From: Anopheles merus
Lineage: Eukaryota > Arthropoda > Insecta > Diptera > Culicidae
Direction: 5' to 3'
Assembly (NCBI RefSeq): GCF_017562075.2
Contig: NC_054084.1
Location: 40,888,197 to 40,952,196 of the forward strand
DNA: 64,000 bases
Shown: positions 26,448 to 38,745 of the stretch, piece by piece
How the letters are laid out: the number at the start of each line of letters is the position of its first letter
Numbering within the stretch: the stretch's first letter is position 1
Position numbers and translations under genes: made by a program
Notes under the pieces: model-generated
Seen by the model: the letters and a program-made list of their open reading frames with translations, nothing else
Told to the model about the DNA's origin: nothing
The model's database searches: none

Positions 26448-26765
26448 TCGGGTATGTTTAATCCGCTAGAAATACGGTAGCCTTTTCTGGGCGTTCTGGA
26501 TTCATTAATCCGGATTTCAATCTGGTAGGAGGTCCCGAACGGACGTCAAACGAGGCGCCAAATAAACTTCCAACGCGTTTTACAGGCAGATAAAGAATAG
26601 AAGGCTCAAAATTCAGATTGCCACTTCAACATACAAAGGAAGAAAACAAACGCCTCTTTCGTGAATCCAATTCCAAGGTGGAAGGATTAGAAGGAAAACC
26701 TAACTCGAAACGGAACATTCACAAATAACTCACCAAATTACAAGCAGATATAAAAAGGGAGAGAT

Positions 26766-26770
<5 letters not shown>

Positions 26771-26814
<44 letters not shown>
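26771..26814. repeat. (GA)22 microsatellite
   Basis: Perfect 44-nt GA run, the longest simple repeat in the window. Confidence 0.98.
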
Positions 26815-26818
<4 letters not shown>

Positions 26819-29565
26819 GCATAAAAAAAGCTTCATTCTTAACAAATTCTCTTCAAAGCGATAGTTAGGAAGGAGGGCGGGTTTTCGTTATTTAAAAGCC
26901 CCAAAAGCCCCAAAAGGGAAGATTGCTTCCTTTTTTTGTTTTCTGTATGAATTATTATAATTGGCACCCTGAACAAAGGAAGAAGAAAAAAAAAGCTAGT
27001 AAAACAAAACTTTGACTTCACATTTCGTTTCCCAGTATTATGATGATTAGGCTTTATTGCATATATACTTAGTACGATTTGCTTGGTAGCTTGGTTCCTA
27101 CGAACGGTATTCTCTTTACCATTTGATTTGTGTGTGTGTGCTTTTTTGCTTTGACACTCATTTTCATGAACCGTTTGGAATAGTTTCGTTCTTTGATTGC
27201 CTAAATTTGTTTGGATGTATCCGTCAGCGCAACTGTCGCCGGTGTTGTCTTGGAACTTTTTCGCTAGCATCATTAACGAACTTATTTTCTCGTTTCTTAT
27301 CGCACACGTCTACAGGCATATCAGGAAACGAAAAAAAAGCTGTGCCATTCCCCATTATAATGGCTTGCTTCATTTTTGATATCATAATTAGTCTTTCGAC
27401 AGTCCTGTTATGGGTATACTAGTTGTCTTCAATTTTAAAATGGTAGATTTAAAATGTAATGATCTGTGCGCTTCAGAACAACTTATTTGAGTACAACTAT
27501 ATACTAAACTTGAGTATAAAAACTATGTTACAAACTCACGGTTGGAAGCAGCATTTGAAAACCGTCACACAAAAAAGCGTACTCATATAGAGTGGCGTTG
27601 AACCTACAACAAAAGAATTGCGCCGGTGTACAGGAGACAACGGACACACAAAAGCAACCAAACCCGAATTTAAATTCATTTGAATCTGACAATTATCTAT
27701 AATTAGTAATTTTGAATGTCCCGTCTGCGATGACCTTCCCCACCGTTTTGATTATCGGTTGCGGTTAGATTTTCCGTTCTGTCCGCACAGCGGTTACGTT
27801 CAAGGTTTCATAGCTAAAATCAATCTAACAAAAGCAGCACCTAGTTTTAGATGGTGCTCTCAAAATAGTGAAAACTCCGAAGCGAGGAGAAGGGAAAATC
27901 GGAACATAGCGCTTAACGTATCGTTCGGTAGCTAGCGCTCGAGCAATTAAATGACTACTGTAGACCAGTGTTTATTCCAATAACAAAATAAAAGCTTCCC
28001 GAGTCCGTAGCTAGATTTTGCCCACAAAAAACAACATTCAAATCTCACCGAAGCAAAGGTTCGTCGCTAGTTGCTGGTCGAAGTTTTTCTCCCTGTTTCC
28101 TGCACAACGGGAAGCAAGATCACAGCACACCACTGTTGTCAATGGTTTTTATACAAAACTTCGCGATCTGTCTTTCTCTCTCCCTTTATAGTGTTGTCTT
28201 TCTAGCTTTCAAGGCGTTTTGTATCGGTTGGGAAACGGATCGATTTGCGGGCTGTGACCATCCATGGCCCTGAAGGCCCTCCCGATCCAGATCATATAAT
28301 AATGGTTTGTTAGTGGATGTTGCCGCCAGTTCAGATTGGGCCTCCGAGCGGTAGCTGAAACTGGTGGTTGGTGACCGAATCTAGGGAAGGCAAGGATCTG
28401 GGTAGAAGCAGGCGCACGCACCGGTCTTTTAAAAGGTTTCTAATCCCCGACAATTTGCTGTGATTATCGTTATTATTATGAGCTGTTATGCTTATTTTTG
28501 TGTTGTTGTTTTTCGCTCCACCGCCGATCGATTCGTACACACATACGCCCCTCCTATCCCACACAACCGCCGCCTTCGACGATATTTTGGGGTTGGTAAA
28601 AAGTCTCCGCTCTTTGTGTGTGTGTGTGCGAGCGATCTCGACGGCTGCTCATCCGGTGGTGAACGATTCCAATGGAAGGACGGTACGAACCGTAAAACCG
28701 GAGGTTTCCCGTAACTAGGGACCAGCAGCAGCGTCCACACGCGATTTGCTTTGTTTCCCTTTCTCACCTGCCTCTCTCGTATCCAGATACCATTTTCGGA
28801 GCCAACTTGGCCACGGTTGGATGGGGACGAAGATAGGGTTAGGCGAGCGAGACATCGGCAACAAAAAAAAATCAACCATAATTGGGATTGATGTCTGAAA
28901 AATTGGATTCATGTCAAACCTCGACGCTCCTCTTTGTTTCGGCTCGGTGAAACTGTAGCAGAAAGTTGCCGGCGGAGTTCCCTGCTTCAGGCGCAGGGCT
29001 CACTCGTCGCTCGCTCATGATTAAGAAAGGTTCTAGTTCTTAGCAGGATTCCGTCAATTTGTCGATATTTATACGATTCGATCAGGGATTTGGAGTGGAA
29101 AAAGATGCATAAACGACGAAGGAAAAAACTGGAAGCTTTAATAATTGGTAAAAAACAGTTTTGGAGCGATAATGATAGCTCAGAAATGATTGAATCTTTT
29201 TTTCTTTGACTACAAAATGGAATAAAGGAAACACAATGTCTTAGCAGTAACAATAAATGATAAAAACTTACTACACCGCCACCCAACCTCGCAACCGTTA
29301 ACTTTGCTAGAAACAATCATATGGCGAGTCTAACAACATTTTATTGAAGTAGATACAGGCCCCTCTTATGCCCGGCAACAACAATCACCACACCGACGCC
29401 AAAAACAAAACATAAATCCGACAAAGTCTGTGTTTTGGCTGTCGAAATTTTGACGATTGAATTGACTTCTTCCCTTTCCGCATCTGTGTCGATCCTCCTG
29501 CTTCTTGCTCTCTCTAATTCCACTTCTTCGTACACATACACACTTTTTGCTACCTACCACCGGGA

Positions 29566-30350
29566 TCAGTCAACCGGAATATAGGAATCGCTGCAGCAGC
29601 AGGGTAATAGGAGGAATAGCTGCAGGAAAAACTTAGGAATGGAAATTTCCCTTGCCGTAAATATAGGTGTGTTCTTCAAAAATCTGTCAATAATTTTCTG
29701 TTTGAAGTCAATTATTATCTTATTATATTCGCTACGTTCCCTCCAGGTTTCCTTCATTGTTGCCGCATTTGTTATTGAGGCACATATTGGCGATCAAGAA
29801 CGCCTCCCAGTGCCGCTCTGATTTTGGCTGGAAGCTGAAGATGATGCTGATGCTGTTTGCTTGTTAATTCTTTTGGGATTGAGTTCGACAAAAAATGCAT
29901 CCACACTGTTTCCTTCAGGAACTACGGGAAGCGAAATCGAGTCAGTTGCAAACATGTAAACATGACGTTTTGATGAGTCGCTGGGTGAGAACCGAAAGGA
30001 AGCTTGCGACAAGCGTTCGACCTTCCAGCGATGTCTGGTGAGCGCGTATGCTCGCAAGTCGTCACTTTGATGACGTTCTTTCAAATATTCTATTCCAACT
30101 TGAACAAGCAAGCTGTTGAACGGCGAGAAGATTGTTTAATTTTGATCGAGCTCATGCATGAGTATTAAATATTGTAATTCCAGGCTCTTCACTTCTTTGA
30201 CTGCCTGAAAATTCAAATTTGGTCATCCTACAACAAAAAATCTCCTCCCGGTATCAAACTGTCCAACAGGATGAATTTGGGTATACCGGGCAACATATTT
30301 TTTTTTACATTCCTATATTGCTGCTGTTTTGCTGGCTAATTTGCTGAACG
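29566..30350 (-). pseudogene. stop-poor minus frame, possible eroded coding sequence
   Basis: One minus-strand frame runs about 260 codons with only four internal stops before its terminal TGA. The longest clean segment (about 112 codons, ending at 29794) contains VQVGIEYLKERHQSDDLRAY and KRHVYMFATDSISLPVVPEG, then a Ser-rich tail. After one TGA the same frame continues as an ATG-led 63-codon ORF (29757-29566) with EYNKIIIDFKQKIIDRFLKN and a hydrophobic, Cys-rich end. A possible acceptor (GAATTTTCAG) lies near 30204. I recognise no family. Stretches this poor in stops are expected once or twice by chance in 64 kb read in six frames, so this is only a weak suggestion of a fossil gene or transposon. 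Confidence 0.15.
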
Positions 30351-32229
30351 CTGCTCCATCAGCTCAGGTGTGGTTGATTGATTGATTTGTTTTGAGGGGC
30401 ATTCACAGCATTATCGATGCAAGAACATAAAACCGATATAAAAAAAAGTTCCCTTCAGGGTGTTGCCCGCGTTGGAGAGCTCGAACCAAACCAACTGTGG
30501 CGGAATGGAAAACATTTTCTTTTCAATCAAAAAACCCGTCGATGTATGTTAAAGACTCCCGAGCTGCTCGGCTCTTGACCGGCAAAACGGCAAAACTGAA
30601 CGTTGCTCAATAACAGACAGAAAATTGAGTTTAAGGCTCATACAAGCAGCCTTGTGCGGGGCGAAAGGCAGCAGGAAGGTTGCAGAACGGGGCAGGTGGA
30701 TTTCGATTGTCACAGGTCGGCCGTCACCGTAGCGTGGTCTTCTCCCATCCGCTCGAGCAGCGCGCGAGTCGCACGAGGTTTGTGGGAGACGTAGCGTAGG
30801 AAATTCTTATTTCATGCTAATTATAGGTACACATACACCCTGGCATCTCCACTGTCCGGACCGGATCATACCGTAATTACCCGCTATCATTACAAGCGGT
30901 GGTGTGGCGACGGCCCCGGACGAAATCGGTTTCGCTGCGGGGGTAATTCGTATTCGAAAACGATCGAAAAAGGTTCACTCTTCGTCCGCCCGCTTTCCGG
31001 GCTGGTTCTTGTTTAATTCTCGTTTTTTTTGGCTCAACTCAGCCCGAACGAGTTGCTTGATTTCCATCCCATGGCTCTTGGGGATTGGCGGTTTTCGATG
31101 TTTGTGTTTTTTGGGAAGGTATTTGGACTTACGAAAAGTTCCTTTTTGAAAGATAGAGAGAAAAAAACATGAGCTCTTTAAATTCGGTAGTGAAAACATT
31201 CCGTTGATTTCAGTGACCAAAACACATCCAACCTCTGCGGTACCGAATCACGTTCCGGGTTGTTTCTTGCGATTAGCGCGGGTCGAGTACAGAAAAGTAT
31301 ACACAACATGCACGGGCGCGCGCCACTCTCGCCAGAAGAAGGTTCATCAGGCCAGTCTTCCGAAGGGTTTGTCCGATCGTACATTTCGAAGGGTAAAACG
31401 GGAAGTTTGCAAGGCACAAATATACTCACACACACATACACACATTGATTTCGACATTTCATTTCATCCAGTGGGATTTAAGGTAGCAATTAGCGAATGC
31501 GTAGTGCCCCGAAGGGAATGGCGGGGCAAGTTTCCTTCCGTCAGGGCATCAGGGTGTAGTACACGGCAATGAAATGGATTGCACAGAGCATTAAGAGAGA
31601 AACACACAGTGAAGCAACTCTCGATGCCCGTGGCTACCAGTCTTTGGTGAACGGTTTGGCAAATGTCCTCGGATCTCATTTGCCCGCACGCCAAAGTCAA
31701 AACGCGCCAATCGCACATCAATGGAAGGCAATGATTGTGCGTGAAGACGGGTGAATTCAAACACAGCAGCAACGCAAAGAGAGAAAGAAGAAAAGGATAT
31801 TAACAGCACTTGAACGACGCGTGAGTACTACATGCTAATTAGCATTACCATTATCAAAGGCTTTTATAAACATATCATACCATTATCAATTAATTACGAG
31901 AACTGTTATCGGCGGTTTGACTGCGGGAGCGTTTCCGGCACATAACCATGCGGCTGCATTGCAGCGGTTCGTTGCATAAGAAGTAAGTGATCGGTGCTTT
32001 ATCACGCGGTGTGTTTTTTTGTTTTTGTTTTGTTTTTCATTCTCCAACCGTTCTTGATATTTGTTCAACGCTTTTAAAACGTGCGATTTCTTTGATTCGA
32101 TTCTGGTTGATTGGGGGTTTGTTGGATTGTTTCTCTGCTTGTCCCTTACTGTTACCACGTGGAATTACATTATCACTGGCAATTATATGCGTCCAGACAG
32201 TGTCCTTACTGTCCAGCAATCTCCGTTAT

Positions 32230-32247
32230 AGTGAACTGCAGTTCACT
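32230..32247. repeat. 18-bp perfect palindrome
   Basis: AGTGAACTGCAGTTCACT is its own reverse complement. It contains everted AGTTCA half-sites separated by GC. Confidence 0.9.
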
Positions 32248-35200
32248 GGTGGGCTTGGGCAACTGCCCGACTCACGCACACTTGGCAATCAGTGACTCAA
32301 TCGGTATGGGTGCAAATTAAGGGGGTTCGGTAATTGAATTTGTATAATTTACCAGAGTGATAAAACAACGAAACGCGCTGCTGCTGTACCCTAAAGTTGT
32401 CTTTTCATACAATCGCTGCAAGGTTGTAAATTTGAGCACATGAAAAAAGCATACACCCTGCGACGATGATTACGTTGATTAATGCTGAATGCTTTGCACC
32501 CAATCATTGCCAAAGTTAAACCATGATTTGCAATACACTTTTTTGAAACTTTTCGAGCTAAATAAATTAAATTGCATACAGAATGAAACAAGTTACATTT
32601 CATGCCAGCAGACACTTCATCAAATTATAATCAAGTGAGTTTGATTTGTTTTCGAATCGAAGTGATCAATCACAGGTTACGATACCGGAGGATGCATGGG
32701 GAAGAGCAACGAGTTGTTGCAGCCGATTTACCATAACAACCAAATCAACTAGGGCCGATTTTGGATTATAATCAAACGGCTGTCATAATTAGACAGGAGG
32801 GGAACCGTCCTTCGTGTCGGCTAAATGAATCGAGGGTGAATCGTGTCTTCCGTATCCCCTTAATCCCGGAAAGCAATTATTTCCACAAAATATAATCACG
32901 CCTATCAATGTCATACATTTCGGGATGGATGGTTCCAAGGAGGCGCAATAATTGCACAACAACATTGAAGGGGTTTACATTCACAATTTGAAGGAAAGGT
33001 ACACTCCAAGGGAGAAAATATTTACAGTTGAACATAAAAATGTACTCAGTTTCCATGTTTTTTTTGTGAAATTATAGATCATTCAAAGCATTCCAGCCAT
33101 GAAAATCGACACCACAGTGCAGCGTGTTTTAATGACTGAATTATTTGTCACGCCCAGCTTGAAAAACAAGTTACCACGGTTCGGTTGATCCAAAGTGCTA
33201 AAAATTATACATTCAAGTTATAAATCAACAGACATTAGGTGACCCATAATGTTGGCTGTAATGACTGTTGTTTGGTGTTCGACAAAATGGCACCGCACAT
33301 GAAAGCATATTTTTCTTAAGCTGTTTTTCTTTTCGCCAAAAACAAAAATCGTAGCTACCGATACAAATGCCCGACAGCAACTACTAATCGGGCATGAATA
33401 CCGCAATCAATCAATAACAACATAAATTTTATTATTATTATTAAATCACCACCACGAAAGCGCGCGGTTCCAACCGGACGCATGTATCGCCATGTCAACA
33501 GCTTCATTTTCAAGCAAAAAAAAAGTTCAACTTACTCACAGTGACGACGACAGGAAGATCTCATCAGAAAAGTTTTTTTTAATACAAAAACCGACTTTTT
33601 CGGTAGCCCGCAGTTTCCCGCAATGACCAATAAACACGGGTAGCTCTGGGACGCACGTGAAATGATAGTAATTATGCTAATCGATAACACTTTTATGCTG
33701 CATTTTTATCGATCCCTAATAAATATGCTCACGTACTAGGGAAGCACGATGAAGATAGTGAAAAAAAAACCTAAAGTAGAACATCGAACGCACTGGAGGT
33801 GTCGAAAATTGATATATTTCGACGCATGGTGGACAGGAAGAGGAATGCAGGAAGCCTTTCGGTCGTCAAACTGTGAACTTCCAAACATGAGTAAAAAGGA
33901 TCGATGACCAAACGCGACGATCGATCGACATCGTTCAATCTAGTTGAAATGTGCAGCGAACCCATCGGTCACTTTTTGTTTTATATGTTCACACTCCTTT
34001 TTTAAACCCCCCGTCGGCTTTTTGCTCCCTTCATTGCAGTTGCCTCGACTTGAGGGGGGTCTTTTTTTACAAAAGAGTCATAATAATCTGAAGAAAAAAG
34101 AAAACAGAATTCAGCAACCGATAGAAAGGGTGAATAAAAAATACCATCGATAGAAGAGATCCTTCTTGGCGCATGGTTTCCTCGTTTGACTTTGGCCTTA
34201 GGCGATGCGTTACATTTATGCCATACACCATATACATTCCTTTGCCTGTGTGTTTGTGTTTTCCCCCATGAATCGAGCTATCCACGCGGGCACCGTGTAT
34301 TTACGGTCGTCAGGTCTGACCGGGAAGACCTTAACCATTCGCTGGTTGTCTGCAAACTAATTAGTAGGTTGGCGTAATTTCTTATGTTATAGGTATCGAC
34401 ATACTATCTTTCCGGTCGATATACGACGCCCATCGTGTGCGATCAGAAAAGGTACCCGTGCCCGGGAACGCCGTTATTCTGCGATACGAGGAACTTTGTT
34501 TCGCACACCATCCATCTACCGCAAACTGATTGCTTTGTGAGTGTTTTAACTTTGAGCCATAATTTACTTTAATTTGCTCAAAACGGGCGTAGTATATTTT
34601 GGAACGAAAACAGTCGGTGGAGTAATTTGTTGATTGTGAAGCACATTGCGCTCCTCTCATCCCTCTTTTCCCTCTTTTTTCGAGAGCAATCGAACGCTTT
34701 GACGTGGACGTGGTACCGTTGGTTGATGCATATTATGCGTCGTTGCTCATGCTGCTCGCTCTGCACAAATAAACAAAATTTCAATCAACTTACAGCAAAC
34801 GATGCTCATGTAAAGAGTAAACTTATTTGGATGAACATCGTGGTAAAGGATGCAATGTTATAATTTGCATAAGTAGCCTATGAATGTTTTCGTTTTTCGC
34901 TCCTTTTCGTATTTTTCCCAGGCATTTATTTGCATTTAACTTTTTTAATTTATATCCACGTGGATTAGTATGTAGGTGTTTCTTTATTTAAAAAATATAA
35001 CAAAAATGGGTTAAAATAGGTTGAATATTGAAAACAAACGATAACAACCAATTGCATTATAATTTGCTGTGATTTGCATCAAGTGATTTCAATGCTCGTC
35101 TGAAACGAACCTCACCAATCGCTATATCACACGCAAAGTGTCTCTTCTTTTTCCTTTCTCCCCCCGTTCTATCAAGCAAGCAAGAAGCAAAACGTTATGA

Positions 35201-35923
35201 TTTTTGTCACCACGTGTAAGCTCACACGCATCCCAAAGCGGTAGCGCGTGCCACACGAGCGACACACCGCAAAGGATTTGCCACCGCAGCCGGGATTCAA
35301 GAGCGTGAAAATGGTTCCGCGTTCGCATGACAGTTTTAGGAGGCGGCAGTTAAATGTTCACACCACAATTGGCCACCGGTACACTTGATCGTACGGACCA
35401 AGCTCCGTCGGCTGCTGCTGCTGCTGATACAAAATTCAACCACCGAAGCCGCGTGAGCGCGTGCGAATGGTTCGTGATTTTGTAAAGTTAAAGCGCGTAA
35501 CCTGCTAGAGTCACGCGAAAGGTATGGCACGCACGATGCCACGCACAGCTCACGCGCAGTGGCCGAAAGAGCGGGCGGCAGAGGGAGGGCATTGCCTTCC
35601 TACTTCCACTTTAGTCCTTCGGTCTGTTCGTTTTTTGGAAAAACGTACAGTGCCACCTTGCCACATCCTTCCAACTGCTGGGGCAAACTGGGGCGAAGTC
35701 CCACAGTACCGGGACAAGAGATGATGTGATTGCAATTGATTCTTGACCGGCGGCACGCGTATACTCCGCGCTGCAATCGTGGGTTTTCCACTCCACTCCA
35801 CTTGCCACGAAAAATCAAGCAAAAAAAAACACAAGCTTGCAAGCTAACTGATCCTGCCCCTCTCGCCCTTGAGTGAACGAAAACCGGGGAACTGATCGTG
35901 AATTCAAATAAATCGACCATCCG

Positions 35924-35937
35924 CACGTGACCACGTG
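35924..35937. promoter_or_regulatory. tandem CACGTG E-boxes
   Basis: Two CACGTG hexamers at 35924-35929 and 35932-35937, two bases apart, with a third at 35211-35216. CACGTG and RCGTG cores are targets of bHLH-PAS dimers, including ARNT complexes. The overall CACGTG count in the window is near random expectation, so function is only inferred from the spacing. Confidence 0.25.
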
Positions 35938-37874
35938 ATGGTTCGGGCTTGTTCTCTTTCTCTCTGCACCGAGAGAATCAATGAATTGGCCTCGTCAACT
36001 GATGAAGGAAACCGGCACAACCATTTCAAGTTGGGGAAGGTGATGGTTTTGTAGATGAGTGTTTGGGTTGAATACGTTTTTTTGTTGTTGTTTGTTATTT
36101 TCTTCCCCGCACATCGACTCTAAACGTGGGTAATTTTACCTTTATACTCTTACGTGACGAAGGAAAAGGAATTAAGATGTGAATACACTGAGTGAGTTCG
36201 ATATTTACCCTGCCAAACAGTTGTTTTATCTTTTTTTCTTATTTTGTGGTACAAAGTTTGAGGGGAGAGTTCGATGAATGAAAATTGCAAATGAATGAAA
36301 AACACTCGTGACCGAGGATCGGAGTAGTAGTAGGAGCCGAACGTGCTGATGACACGCGGCGTTTGAACGGGATACGTACGGAGCAGTTTAATGAGTAGTG
36401 ATCGAAAAAAACATGTGCATGGGCTCCGTACCATGATTCGTGACCGTGCGGAGTGACCATTCCGATTCTAGTACTAGTAGTTACAACACGAACAAATGTG
36501 AGTATGTGTTTGTCAAATGCAGTTCTTGTTTGTTATTTTTCATAGCACCTTTTCTACACAAAGCTAGCAAATCATTTCTACACCGTTGATTTGTTGATTG
36601 TCATTCAAACGTGAAACGGAGATTTTTTCTCCCATTTTTCTTTTTTTTTGTTGTTGCTCTGAACGGTTTTTGATCACGCAGTTTTCTCATCGCTGTTCGT
36701 TGGCAGCGGGGTATAATGCTCACGCGTTTATCGTTCATTGATTGATTTTAAATTAAATGTCATTTTCAGATGCGTTACTCTCTCTGTATCTGCTATCAGT
36801 TTCCAACTCGTCCAATGGACATCATCCCGAATCGAGAGGAAAGGCTACAGCCACCATCACCACCGGGAAGGAGCAAAAGATTGACATGATGTCGGTGCGG
36901 CTACGCTCTTCACTTCGGTGTTTTCCCAGTGGAGCTGTTCGCTGCAACTTGCACAACGGGTAAACACACAGTCACAAGAAAAGTATTGAAAAGAGTAAAG
37001 CGAAAAAAGGGTAGCACAACATAAAACGCAAGAACAAATGTAAACATTATTGAGAAATAAAATCAAACGACACGAACACTTATTGCAAACGCCGTTCCAA
37101 TCGGTTTTTCTTTCCATTTCTTTAGCTGTGCAGACGACAGCACACGGCAGAACGATTGCCATGTGTCACTGTGAAAAGGGTCGGCGGCTGCGGTTGCCTG
37201 CATCAGCAGCAGAGGCAATAATGTCGCCGTCCGTCGGTATCCGTCAAATGGGATGCTTTTTGATCGGTTTTAATTTTCCACCGATAGTGTCCCCCAGTGG
37301 CTCTCCGTGTTCGTGAGGCTGTACGAGGCCGTTTTTTGTGTCTTTGTGGCTCGCTAAGAGACTGCAATTTTCTGCAATCGCATAACTTTTCGCTGGCAAG
37401 GTACAAGAGAAGCAAGCGCACCCGTGCTCGTCGTTCGGGGGATGATTTCGTGTGTATGTTTTTTTCTCTTTCTCCATCCGATTCAGCTGCCTCGGTCGTT
37501 GTTCCCGTTGGTGTAATTTTGCGGTACCGTGTCATGTTACTTATGGGTCAACGTGTTTATTTTTTGACAGATTTTTTTAAACCCTTTTCTCTCTGTCCCT
37601 TCCCTCCATCAGCTAAGGCTCGATCTCGTGAGCTCTGGCAGCAAACGGGCAAACGGCAAAACCATAAAGTGCATTCCGTCGGTAATGTCAACGGCACACA
37701 GCCGCTGTGGCGAAGGCCCGGTAGCAGACGGACGATCGGAACGGGATAGAAGAGGACGAGCAGGGTGCACCTATTTGTGAGAGAGCACACATAATGATCG
37801 CACACAAAGGTCGTTATAATCATTAGTGTCGGTCGAACGTAGCGACCGCGAACGGCAGAAGGTGGAGATATACG

Positions 37875-37889
37875 AAAAAAAAAAAAAAA
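37875..37889. repeat. A15 homopolymer
   Basis: Fifteen consecutive A. Confidence 0.95.
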
Positions 37890-38664
37890 CATGCCGTGCC
37901 ACAAACAGTGCTTCACCGTCACCCGGATTTCAGTGCTTCCCCTCTCCCATCCTAAAGGACACCGGTGAGCGAAAAAGTGCATTCGCGGTGTGTTGAGGAA
38001 GAACACTCCATCGGAACGCAGCGCAATGATGGCAGCGAAATGATTGGGTATTATTATGTGCGATTTATTGGAAATTTAATGATCTTTGCGGCCGAAAAAA
38101 AGACAAAACGAAACAAACAAAAAACACACGAATCAGTGTACTGATACTATGAAACAAACAGCTAAAAGAGGGAAAGAGAGGGAGCAAAAAAAAACTGCAT
38201 CACACGAAATCCTTGCGCAAAAAAGGTGATTTTAATGACCGGTTTTACGACGTTCCTCGGGCATTGCGCATCGATCGGAAGGTCCCCCGATCGCGAGGAT
38301 GTGTAAAATCAATGTGACTGTGAGGGGATGGGAAGGGCAACACCAAAACCCGCCGAAAAGGATGCACGAAAAATGAACCACCATCAATGCGAGCGAGGGA
38401 TAAACTATTTAGCAGTTTAAAAAATATTCCAATACAGATCGAGAAACAGTAATTGCGGAGCGCGTTTTGGCACTGTAGCAATTTACAGGTGCACAGGATA
38501 TTTGGCCGATTTTGTTTTACCAGTTGTTGCTGATGGTTTGGGGTGAAGATGGGGAGAGGAAAATGTATGGTAAGAGGTTGGGTTTTTTTTGTTACATTGC
38601 GGACGAGCTGTAATGCGTTGCAGCGACAACAATGAAAGGAAAAAAAAAAAACAGATTAACTAAC

Positions 38665-38745
38665 CTGGCGAAGCGCTCCTTGTCCTGCACGTTGTCTTCG
38701 TCCATTCTGTTGTATTTGTTACCACTGGATGTATCCTCATCAGAC
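38665..38745 (-). CDS. tgo: tango (ARNT) exon encoding the N-terminal acidic segment
   Basis: Internal exon of 81 nt read 38745 to 38665. It is preceded by a good acceptor (polypyrimidine then CACAG) and followed by donor GTTAGT at 38664. It contributes 1 nt, 26 codons and 2 nt. The peptide runs SDEDTSSGNKYNR and then MDEDNVQDKERFA. The second half closely matches the N-terminus I recall for Drosophila Tango (MDE.N.QDKERFAS). Spliced to the exon at 8681-8521, the leftover AG plus T makes Ser, giving ...ERFA-S-RENHCEIE, as in the fly. The Met at 38705-38703 could be a start, but the frame stays open to the acceptor, so an upstream coding exon or an alternative start is likely. Tango is the common dimer partner of Single-minded, Trachealess, Similar, Spineless and Dysfusion and acts in the nucleus. 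The acidic, Ser-rich part before the Met is not in the short fly start as I recall it. Confidence 0.93.

Larger units (their letters stand above)
8682..38664 (-). other. tgo: large tgo intron (about 30 kb) between N-terminal and bHLH exons
   Basis: Bounded by donor GTTAGT at 38664 and acceptor TTTTGCAG at 8682, with matching phase. It contains no further ARNT-like coding sequence that I could find. Contents are simple repeats, one SINE, several short inverted repeats, a 67-codon ORF at 8934-9137 and a stop-poor minus frame at 29566-30350. The remainder shows no gene I can support. Long ORFs within it overlap one another on both strands and look compositional. Confidence 0.9.
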
